In this document: positions 31,160 to 41,670 of the stretch, one piece after another
Layout of the letters: every line of letters starts with the position of its first letter
Numbering within the stretch: the stretch's first letter is position 1
DNA from: Juglans regia
Lineage: Eukaryota; Streptophyta; Magnoliopsida; Fagales; Juglandaceae
NCBI RefSeq assembly: GCF_001411555.2
Contig: NC_049916.1
Span: forward strand, 558,001 to 622,000
Reading direction: 5' to 3'
Length of the DNA: 64,000 nucleotides
Translations under genes and position numbers: made by a program
Notes under the pieces: model-generated
Databases searched by the model: none
Seen by the model: the letters and a program-made list of their open reading frames with translations, nothing else
Told to the model about the DNA's origin: nothing

Positions 31160-34100
31160 ATGGAGTCCGATCTCGAAACCAAGGCGAAGGAAGCCTTCAT
31201 CGACGACCACTTCGAGCTGGCCGAGCAGCTCTACTCCCAGGCCATCGCTCTCAACCCTACCCGGGCCGAGCTTTTCGCCGACCGCGCCCAGGCCAACCTC
31301 AAACTCAACAACTTCACTGGTACTCACTTCGATCTTTCTTTCCGATAGTTTTTCTGACTCTTAATTTAGCGTGGCGGGTTTAATTACCCTACTTTTGTTG
31401 GGTTGCTGAGAAAGCTGAGTAAAAGAAAGGAGGGTGTTGGATATTTTTTTTATTCTATACAGTTGTTGAGGCTGAAGTTTAGAACTTCACTTGCACAGTT
31501 TTTTAGGAAACCCTTTACCCAAAGAACGGAAGTAAATGAACGGAGATGATCTCGTTGCCGATAAAACCGAACACAGAGAATCAATTAGTTTCATTTCTTT
31601 TGTTTCATTAATATAGTCTGCTGTTGAAGAAAAAAATATTTAAATTATAAAAGAAAGCAATAGAGAAGAAGATTGTGCTTTATAATGATCTTCTGTTGCA
31701 TATGTTGAAACAAAAAATACGTCATGGGTTAGCAGGAGAACCGAGCAATACGTAATACTAATTAATTTTTTTTTATCACTAATTGAAGAAATCTTTATTA
31801 TCAAAATATTTGTGGGAAATCAAAAAGCTTGAGCTCAGATTTTTCTTTTCAGAAAGAAAAAGAAAAAGACTCCTTGAGCTTACATGACATTGTTAATTTG
31901 GTACGACAACATGTTTGTTTGAGGTTGATAGTGAAAGTGTTGAACTAAGTTTGGGCGATTTACTCCTCAGCTCAAACCAGCTCGTTTACACATATGTATA
32001 TCTCCTTTTTTTGTTGCTGAATATTTGTTATGATAATGGTTTATAAAAGTTGCTAATTAATAATTTGTAATTTCTTGCGCAGAGGCTGTTGCTGATGCAA
32101 ACAAAGCAATTGAAATGAACCCTTTGTTGGCAAGAGCGTACTTGCGTAAAGGGTGAGTACAATACAGTAGGCATGTAGACATATGCGTTGTTGTATCTGA
32201 GTGTACGTTCAGCTTCATTTGAAAATTGAAGCTGTTGGAGAAATACATGGTGAATAAGCCTGTCATTTTTTTCCTCTTAAAGTTAGTAATAGTAATTGTG
32301 TTTCATATCTATGTTATGGACCTTGCTAGTTTTTCTTTTGCCGAGACATTAGAAAAATAGATCATACCAATCATGTAGACTTAGTGATGTATTTGCATTA
32401 CTCAAAGATTTGCTCTTTGCAGACTCTTTCTAGTTACTATGGAAACTATAATAGTTTCTACTAATTCTCCTGGCTGGAAATGTAGCCATTATCCTCTTTG
32501 TAGTTGGATTGTGTTGTGAATGAAAAAGCATTTTACTTTAAGCGGACTGTGAGGAGTATTATCTCATCATTGCAGATTTTTTCTTTTCACAACTCCATCT
32601 AGATGCTGCAGAATTCCTGTATTTCTCAATATATTCTCCAGTTTATGGATGCACATCTTGATTCCAGCCAACTCTTTTCTTAGACTTCATTTCTAGTCCA
32701 ATTTCCTCATGTTGTACTTTTTTTTTCATTATTTTGTTTATAGGTAAAAGAAATTTTATTAATAGAAATGAAAATAGGTATAGTCCAAGTAACAAGACGT
32801 ATACAAGTGAAAACACCTAGTCAAGAACTACAAATAGATACATGAAAATCATGAAAACTGAGTCTGTATAGATCTATAGACCATTGCAATTGCCCATGAC
32901 ATTAGCGTATCATAGAAGAAATGTCTGAATTCATCCAATGAGCTTCCTTGATTTCTTGTTTTTTATCATCAAATGCATTACGCATGAGAAAACATTCTCA
33001 ATAAAAAGCTGTGCTTGCTTAATTAGGGACAATATTGATTCCTACTAGTATGGGTTCTGTTAGTTTTGGATATAAAGAGAGTGCATTTTATAACTGGTTC
33101 TTGGCTCTATGAATGAAGTTTTAGGATCTCTGGTTTCCCTCAGTAGAACCTCACTGACTACCACCGTAGCCCTGCTTCTCATGATTTCAATGCTTTTGAG
33201 TACTAGGCTACCTTTTCCACTACCTTTTCCAATTTCAAAGTAAACCATGCTAAAAACAAACATTGAAGAGAAAATTGATTGGCTAGAGCATCTTTGGCAT
33301 ACTGTAATGATTCTTTTTATTTGTTTTGATAGGATACTAGTCTAGGTTCAGTTCTCACTTCTCGAGCCATATGAAACCTTTTGCAGCTAGATACTTCTGC
33401 CTGGACATTTTCGGTGTGAAAATTAGGAATTTGTTTACCTTTAGTTTGAAGGCCTATTTCCTTTGCAATTGTATTTCCCACATGTTTGTCGTTCATCCGT
33501 TTGGACTGATCACGAATGACTTCTTGATCATGGATTCTTTTGATATCTCCTTTTACAGCTCTGCATGCTTCAACCTTGAAGAATATCAGACTGCAAAAGC
33601 AGCATTGGAAACCGGTGCATCTTTGGCCCCTGAAGATTCAAGATTCACCAATTTACTCAAAGAATGTGATCAGTTGATTGCAAGTGCGTAATTGCTGCTT
33701 AAAACTGTAAATCTCTTAAATGTCAATGAAGCTTTCTGTGCTTTTAGTCACAGCTGGATATTTAAATATCTTTTGGGTTGAAATGTGATTTTCTTTTGTT
33801 AAGGAAATACATATATGTGAAAGTTTTGGTGTACTCATATGTATACCTCCGGTGTACTTGGGCTATGCCTATCTTTATATCAATCAAATGACTTCTTACT
33901 TATCAAAATATATATATATATATATATATGTGAAAGTTATCATATAAGGCAAATTAGAATGTGGCATCACGACAACCTTCTCAACGTCTTATCAGTGAAA
34001 GTTGCATATTTTGTCAGAGGAAACTGTTGATATACCAAAGCACTCATCGGAGAAAACCACCTCAACAAATGTATCTTCAGAAAGTTTTCAGCCTGTGGAT

Positions 34101-36437
34101 GACCTTTCCAATCAGGTGACACAAACACCAGCCAAACCAAAATACAGGTTTGTACAGCTGTGTTTCTTGGTTTCATCTGATGTATAGTGTGGCTGAGAAG
34201 GCGACATTAAAATTTATAGTTCCACATCTCTTTCATTTAAAGGTTCTCTACAAAGTTAAGAATTTCTATTTTGATTGTTTTTCTCAAATTTTAGTTAATG
34301 AGTACATATATTAATGTTGTGTTCATTCAATGAACTATAGAATCTATGCAAACTTGGAACAGTGAATAATACATTTACTATTAAAAAAGTGCAGGCATGA
34401 ATTCTACCAGAAGCCAGAGGAAGTGGTGGTGACTATCTTTGCCAAGGGCATACCTGCTAAAAATGTTTCTGTTGACTTTGGTGAACAAATAGTACGATTG
34501 ATACCTTCCGAGTTTATTCACCTTTCGCATTGATTTCAGTTGTATGACTGAACCAATTCTAAATTTTATTGGTTATATGCAGCTTAGTGTTAGCATTGAT
34601 GTTCCTGGTGAAGATGTGTATCATTTTCAACCTCGCTTATTTGGAAAGGTAATGCATGCAACTTGTGAAAATAAAACATAATTGTCAGTATTCACACTGA
34701 ATTTCATTAGAATCTCATATTGTTACTGATGCCAAGTTTACCGTGGTGTTTTGCTGTCTGCATACAGATAATACCTTCCAACTGTAGGTATGTTGTTTTG
34801 TCTACCAAAGTTGAAGTTCGCCTCGCCAAAGCTGAACCAATAAATTGGACAGCTCTTGAATTCAGCAATACAAATATAGTTCCACAAAGGGTAAATGCCT
34901 CAGGTGGGTTAATATTTTCCTATTGTAGTATGTTTTGGTGTTGAAAGTAACAGTATTGAAATGTGGATTGGATTTGAGCCACATCTGGAGCTGCTTCACT
35001 TGTCTCCTTTGTACTTTCTGTCTTTCCCTTTCTTAATCTTCAAATGAAAGTAGAATTGTGCAGCTGCTTTCTTCTGAAATCCTCTGGTTTCTCCTACTTA
35101 TAAAAATAAATTAATAATAAATAATCGACTGGTTTCTCCTGAACTGGATGTCTGAAAAACTAGAACCAGGACCAGTTTGCAATCCCCACAATTTGGTGCC
35201 GGTCATGTCGTACAGTGATGATACTTGTATTGGGTAGTGTTTCTTCCTGCAATTTGTATGATCTTCATGGTAAAATCTTGTAGTTTTACGCGCATTTTGA
35301 GACACGGGCCTGGCAGCCCACAAATAGTCCAGCTCGTATGTGGGCTTGGAAAGAGTTTCCTGCTCGTTTGGAGACGGGGGAAAGTTGTTAGAAAGCCTGG
35401 CCCAGCCTAGTTTGAGCTTTGGGTGTGCTAGCTGTTAGGCTTGGCTGGTGATAGTTTATAAGAAATTGTGTACCTACACCAAAATATGGTATCTTGAGCA
35501 ATATAATTGCTAAAGGAGGCTCAATATTCACCCATACTTCGCGTCGATAAGCATGATTTCTGCTTTTAATTTTGCAGTTATTGGATCTCAAAGACCAACT
35601 TACCCATCCTCAAAACCAAAAAAGGATTGGGATAAGATCGAAGCAGACGTGAAGAAGGAGGTCAGCCTCTATCCCACTTTATTCTTAGATGATACACACT
35701 TTTGGGTCTTGGCCCAGGTTTAGATTTCATCCTTGTTGTTTGAACAGATTAAAAGCGAACAACATTGCCCTTTGATTCACTAGAATTGCCTATGTGGCAG
35801 ACAGGAGGCAGATGTGGCACTGTTAACTGTCTGGCATGTGCATTTTTTTCCCCATGCTTGGCATGTATGCAATTCAATTCACAGTTGATAGGAAGGGTAA
35901 CATTACTATTACTTCTAGATTATATAACGACAAACTGAAACCTTTAAATTTCAGGATGAAATCTGAACTAAGATCAAAGTTCAGGAATCAAGAGCCTATT
36001 CCAGCATCCTTTTGTTTTTCAGTGTACTTTGTACTTATCAGTTTTTTCCTTTTCAGGAGAAAGATGAAAAGCTTGATGGTGATGCAGCTTTAAACAAATT
36101 TTTCCAAAACATATACGCAGATGCTGATGAGGACACCAAAAGAGCCATGAAAAAATCATTTGTAAGTTTTTGAGTCTTAGCCATATTTTTTTAAAAAAGT
36201 TTTGACTTCAAAATGATAAACCTAATTATTTTGTGGTTTTCTTGAAGATCATATTTTTAAAAGAACCAAATTATTTGGTGACTTTGTTTCCAAACTCATT
36301 GCGTTTTGTACTGCTTTGAAATTACACAGGTTGAGTCAAATGGGACGGTGCTCTCCACGAACTGGAAGGAAGTGGGTTCAAAGAAGGTGGAGGGAAGCCC
36401 TCCTGATGGTATGGAGATGAGGAGATGGGAGTACTAA
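31160..36437 (+). CDS. SGT1: SGT1 co-chaperone (TPR-CS-SGS), 359 aa
   Basis: SGT1 is the HSP90/RAR1 co-chaperone needed for NLR immune receptors and SCF ubiquitin ligases. Ten exons: 31160-31319, 32083-32152, 33559-33683, 34018-34147, 34395-34491, 34583-34648, 34768-34903, 35578-35660, 36057-36161 and 36330-36437. They total 1080 bases, 360 codons with stop. TPR repeats span residues 1-115 ([57 protein letters not shown]). The CS domain is about 160-250 ([38 protein letters not shown]). The SGS domain is about 262-359 ([39 protein letters not shown]-terminal MEMRRWEY). Exon 3 needs the less common donor AAGTGCGT at 33684. ATG 31160 has good context (CCATGG). Introns hold LINE tails. Confidence 0.96.
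32727..32850 (-). mobile_element. LINE 3'-end stub in SGT1 intron 2 (antisense)
   Basis: Read on the minus strand, the sequence has the phrase GTATACGTCTTGTTACTTGG and then an A-rich tail (the T run at 32721-32728), like LINE 3' ends in this window. It is the one LINE piece that runs opposite to its host gene. The upper boundary is uncertain. Confidence 0.45.
33811..33938 (+). mobile_element. Very short LINE tail with 15-bp target duplication in SGT1 intron 3
   Basis: The stub 33826-33923 reads GTGTACTTGGGCTATGCC, then ends ACTTATCAAAA as in the intact LINE at 22.6 kb, followed by a TA run. It is flanked by a 15-bp direct repeat ATATATGTGAAAGTT (33811-33825 and 33924-33938). This is a severely 5'-truncated insertion just upstream of exon 4. 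Confidence 0.75.
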
Positions 36438-37007
36438 GACTGGTTGTCAAATCAGATATATTGTAATTTGGTGGGGGTGTGCGATCATGCTGCTTGAACC
36501 TTTTTTAAGTTCTCTTTTTTCAAGCTTTAGTTGATGTGATTGTGTCGGCGTCACATGAATCCCAAGTAACTGCTGGAACAGGAGGAAGGAAACTCATCAT
36601 TCTCGTTTTATTTTTCCCTTTTGGTGTGCGTGCCGTGTTTATGTAAGAGATTATCTTCATGTAATTTGAGTATCGGAACCCTTTTGCCCGTCTAGTCTTG
36701 TTTAAATCTAACCTTGGTTGCTGAGAGCCATGAGCTCCAGTTGTGCCGTAACTTCTCTGGGGTGTGCATATGGTTAGTGGCAATGCCTGTGGCGTACGGG
36801 AAATGCGAATCTATGTGCTCCATGCCCATTGCCCAGCGTTTGAAGAGAGCTGAAATATTGCGGTTTTGGTCAAACAGATACCAAAACCATGTATAAGAAG
36901 GCAGGCGTGTAGACAAAAGAAATTAAGGACAACCAAAACCATGGAAAGCGTTCTTTTATTTCTTTCTACAAAATACAATACGCAAACCCATGGTTTAGCC
37001 ATTTTCG
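36438..37007. other. 3' flank between convergent SGT1 and the LRR pseudogene
   Basis: Holds the SGT1 3' untranslated region and the tail region of the minus-strand pseudogene. The small open frames on both strands have no recognisable features. Confidence 0.5.
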
Positions 37008-39508
37008 TTACGCTCTCAAGCTCCGCCAAAAGAGTCTATACATCATGTCATCCAAAAACCTGAAGTAAGCAAGTCTCCATACCTTGCTGAATGCTAATGG
37101 ACCTACTATGCCCCAAAACCCCACAACAAACCCAAGTGGAATACTTATATAAAACCACTTCATGTCAATCCAGCCATCGTCCTCGCCACCTTCATTATCA
37201 GCATTTGGTGTTGGCTCAGGGGGCTGGTCATCTCCAATGCAACTAACTGTAAGTGGAGGTCCACAAAGATCATGATTACCAATGAAACTCAATGCACTAA
37301 AGGTTTGTATCTGGGTACCGGAGGGAATTCTGCCAGAGAAGTTGTTGTATGATAAGTTCAAATGAGACAAGGATGTCAAACTCGCCAAGCTTTGAGGTAT
37401 TGCACCTGTTAATTGATTCCAGGAGAGATCAAGAGATTCCAATAATCTCATGGCATTGATATTATCAGGAATCCCTCTATTGAGTTTGTTGGCTGACAGA
37501 TTCAAGAATCGCAGGCTGTAGAGACTGGTGACCCCCTTAGGGATCTCTTCAATTAAATTGTTGCTTGAGAGGTCCATGCTTTTGACGAGAGCAAGTGTTT
37601 GGCTATAATATTTGTACTCTCTTCCCTTCGTTACCAAGACTGCTGTTTCTGTTAATGTTTTCAGTGGTAGAAGGAAATCAAAGACACCACTGGAGTCATC
37701 TTGTCTCGCCATAGCACTAAAATTGCCAAAGCATCTCGGTATGTGTCCGGAGAAGTTGTTCCGTGCAAGGTCCAAGATCTGAAGTGAAGTTAGGTGACAC
37801 AGCTCCTGAGGAATACTGCCACTGAACTTGTTCGAGCGAAGCATAAGGACAACAAGGTCATAGTAACTATTCCCCAACCAAGTGGGTAAGCTACCAGAGA
37901 AATGATTCTCAGTGAGATCTAAGAGCCTTAAACTTGTGCAATTTTGTAGCGACATTGGTAAATCTCCAAGCATGTTGTTTTTATACAATGATAGAGACTG
38001 AAGTGTGGATACAAAACCCAATGAGCTTGGTATGTTTCCTGTGAGGCTATTGTTCCCCAAGTGCAACACTTTTAATGTAGAATAATTCATCCAACAGTCA
38101 GGAAGTTCTCCGGATAAAAGATTTCTTGACAGATCCAGAAAAGCCAGACCTCTCATTCTATCATTATGTTCACAAATCATGGGAGAAAGACGTCCACTGA
38201 ATGAGTTATTTGAAAGATCTAATTCTGTAATGGTACGAGAGGTGATACGGGGAAGGGGGCCAGAGAAGTTGTTTGAACCAAGATAGACAGTTTCTCCAAC
38301 AGATAATCTTGGAATACTGCCTTGAAGCTGGTTTTTAGAAAGATCCAGGATATTTATTCTTGAAGAGTGGCTCCAAAACTAAGAAGGTATGACATCTGAG
38401 ATTTTTGTGTTGGATAAATCTAGATATCGAAGATCTTTCTGTGATTGAAACCATGAAGGAAATAGTGGGCCTAGTCGCCATGATTCCATCGTCAATGATT
38501 GGAGTTGGAAAGGTGGAACCCAATTGGAACTTACCTTCAAAGTCAATAGGTTTGAATCAGCGTAAAGATATTTCAACCCCGTTAAGTTGGAAAGATGCAT
38601 CTCGGAAACCAAACCTACCAAAAAATTTTGTGAGAGAAGTAAAGTTTCAAGATTTGAAAGGAGTCCAAAACTTACAGGAATTGCCCCACTCAATTGATTG
38701 TCAGCGATAGATAATACCCTCAATAACGACAGATTTCCTATAGATACAGGAATTGGACCAGAAATCAACTTAAGAGTCAAGGAAGAGAACAGAGAGTTTT
38801 TGAAATTTCCCAAGTTGATCAGGCAAAACACCTGAAAGTCGATTACCCTGCATATGTAAGTACTCCAAACTTTTTATGTGACATGCAGATGAATTTCCCA
38901 AGACCTCATATAGACCTCTCCCAAGTTTGTTGTGAGATGAATCTAAATGTTGTAGGTTACATAGATTCCCCAAGGAGCTCGGCAGTTTTCCTTCAAGGCC
39001 ATTGAATGACAAATCAAGATGCTTCAATTGGGAAAGACATCCAAAGGCATTGGGGAGTACCCCTTGAATATGGTTACCTGAATGCGGTTGTAACCTAAAT
39101 CAAGTGTGACAAGAGAGGTAAGATTATGAAGCCAGCCAAAAGTTGAAGAAACAAAGTGGTTCAACGAAAGATCTAGGAAAGTGAGGGATGTAAAATTAAC
39201 AGCATCGAATTGGATCATACTTATCATCAAGTCGGATAGAGAAGAGAGCATGCTCAGCATCTGTAGCCAATTAGATGCTTTGTTAAGATTGTTGACACTC
39301 ATGTCCAGGAATTCTAGCAGAGAAAGATGAGACAGCCATTCAAGATTTGCTAATATCCAGCAAGAGTCCTCGGATGTCAAGATAATGCAACTTCGTGAGA
39401 TTTGCAAACTGGAAAAGGGATATCTCCCACAAAACCTGCCTGTGATAAATTTAGATACCTTAGATTCCTAAGCTGACCAAAGAAGCTTGGTATTTGATGA
39501 CCTTCAAA
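37008..39508 (-). pseudogene. LRR receptor-like protein (RLP, EIX2-like) pseudogene
   Basis: Intact members are cell-surface immune or developmental receptors without a kinase. The 3' 390 codons (37008-38180) are open: plant LRRs of the LxxLxLxxNxLxGxIP type, an acidic segment (NADNEGGEDDGW), a membrane segment (FVVGFWGIVGPLAF) and a short basic tail. Upstream the frame is broken. There is a TAG at 38379-38381 where the family has Trp (IPS-stop-FWSHSS), a one-base insertion near 38773 and a frameshift near 39080. More breaks lie near 39350-39420. The first recognisable LRR is IPSFFGQLRNLRYLNLS near 39490. The signal peptide and N-terminal cap are missing, cut where the AT-rich block begins. 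I describe the breaks only. Confidence 0.9.
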
Positions 39509-39965
39509 ATGTTATATAATTATAAAATAATGTTATATAATTTATAAAATAAAAGTTTAATCTTAAAGATGAAAATTTAATTAATTATATGCCTTAAACA
39601 TAAAAATATATATTAAATTATATTATATATAGTCTAATATATTATATAGTTATACTAATAGTATATAACTATACTAATAGTGTAATATTAATACTATTAT
39701 ATAATCTAATATATTATATAGCTATACTTATAGTAACATGGTAATATGAAATCACTATAAGTTTATAACTATACTAATATATAACTATACTAATAATAAA
39801 ATATTAATACTATTATATAGTCTAATATATTATATAACTAATAATAATAGTCTAATATTAGTTTTACTATATAGTCTAATAATAACTATAACTAAGTCAC
39901 TATAGTCTATGACTATGTATTAAATGTATTACAAATATATATAAATTATACTTATCATTTAAAAA
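39509..39965. repeat. AT-rich actatactaata repeat block
   Basis: Almost pure A/T, with reiterated words such as tatactaata and ctaatatattatatag, the same vocabulary as the core of the element at 3375-5478. It directly abuts the broken 5' end of the LRR pseudogene. Termini were not found. Confidence 0.55.
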
Positions 39966-41670
39966 AAAAAAGAAAAAAAAAAGAACCATCTACATGGAAG
40001 AAACTAACAGGAAACGGAGCCATTTCCTCCATACCAACGGGAAACGGCGCCGTTTAGACTTCTAGAAGGCAATAAACTCTAAAATCGAACCTCACTCTCA
40101 TCTCTTCCTCGCGTCTCTGCCGACTGCCTCACTCTGCCCGACTCTCGTCTCTGCCTCGCCAGTCGCCGCCTCGCCTCTCTTCCTCGCCGCACAGACCTTC
40201 GGCCTCACCTCACGGTAATGTTTCTCCATTTTTTTTTTTCAATTTCATTACTTGTTAGATTTAGTCTTTTAGATGCATACCTGAATCATTTCGGCCATGT
40301 GACAGAGAACTAAGAGTCTAAGACCTAATCGAACCTGGGTTCGGGGACAGAGTAAGGGGGAATGAAAAAAAAAGAGTAGAATGATTATGGATTTGCTTGT
40401 AAGAACTTGTTATGGCATGTAGATCATTCAAATGTTTTATTAGGATTTTTGTGATTGTTATTCATTTCCATTCCATTTCCTGAAACATTCCAGCCGTAAA
40501 TACATCATTCCCCATTTACATTCAATCATCGCATCCCCATCACAATAGGAACCTAACATAGAACTTCATTATCAGAGTTATGGCATGTAGATCTTTCAGA
40601 TTTTTAATGAAAAACTGTCAAACGTATATTTAAAAAAAACTGAAAAATCAGATCGGACCGGAAACCGGTAAAACTGAAAGTATCGGTTTAGGAGGATAAC
40701 CGGTGCGTAATCGGTTTTGGAAAATGTAAAACCGGTACATACTAGTTCGGTCTTAGGTTTTGTCCAAAACCGGACCGGTTACACCCCTAATCTCTATCTC
40801 TCTCTCACTCTTTCTTTCTTTTTCTCTCTTTTCTTCTTCTCCTTCTCTCGTCTCTTCACTTTTCGTCTGATATCTCTCTCTCTCTCTCTATCTACCTCCC
40901 TCAAACCCACTCTCACTTTTCATATTTTTGGCCACATTTGCTCTTCACGGTTGTCTATATTTTTGTTTCCATCGTGGATCTGTAGGTAAATGAAGAGGTA
41001 TTTCGTACAGATCTGAGTTGATGTAGATTTTTTTAACTCGTTTTATTTCTATTTTTTTCCTATAGATTTGAACAGATCTTCATATATTTGAAGAGATCTT
41101 GTTCAGATCTCAATGTTATTATTATTATTTTTTTGCTTGATCTTTATTTTTTTTTCTGTTTCACTAATTTTGTTGTGCTTTCCTATCGGGTTATTTTGTT
41201 TTTCATAGATGTGGATTATTTTTTTTTCGGTGTACGCGAATGAAGAAACCCTTTTCATTCCTTAGAGATCTAAGTAGATCTGAAAGAATTTTTTTTTAAA
41301 ACTTTTTTTGTTGTTATTGGTCGTTTAATTTTTCTAAGATCTGAGTGTTGTTTTTTTTTTCGTGTAGAGTAATGTACACATCATCTTCATTCACTATAGA
41401 TCTGAGCAGTTATCAATTTTTTTGAAATTGTTTTATTTTTATTCATTAAAAAAATACGAGCAGAAGGGTAATTTTTTTAATGCTTTGAAAGAAAGCAGGG
41501 GTAAAATCGGAAAAGAAAATGTTAGATGAAAATACTGTTCATCTAACATTCGCGCTTATTTATATAGTAGATATAAGAATGCGTAAGTTAGCTCAATTCT
41601 GTCACAATTTTGTTTATCGATTGACTGCATCTTTGAAATTGCAATGCTAGCGTTCATGCAGAATTGAATA
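39966..41670. other. Upstream region of TRAPPC1 with CT-rich leader-like segments
   Basis: Contains a second copy of the 14-bp palindrome AAACGGCGCCGTTT (40042-40055), followed by a C/T-rich segment to about 40213 and a possible donor (ACGGTAATG). A CT-rich block lies at 40795-40905, and AGATCT words recur between 41010 and 41405. This could include 5' leader exons of TRAPPC1, transposon-derived sequence, or both. No protein-coding frame is convincing. Confidence 0.4.
40640..40789. mobile_element. End of a hAT-like element with ACCGGTCCGG words
   Basis: The right end in reverse complement reads TAGGGGTGTAACCGGTCC. Internal words GGACCGG, ACCGGT and CGGTTTT recur on both strands through the 150 bases. 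This is the same (T)AGGGGTG terminus class as other hAT-like ends here, with a different inner sequence. The left terminus was not found. Confidence 0.45.
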
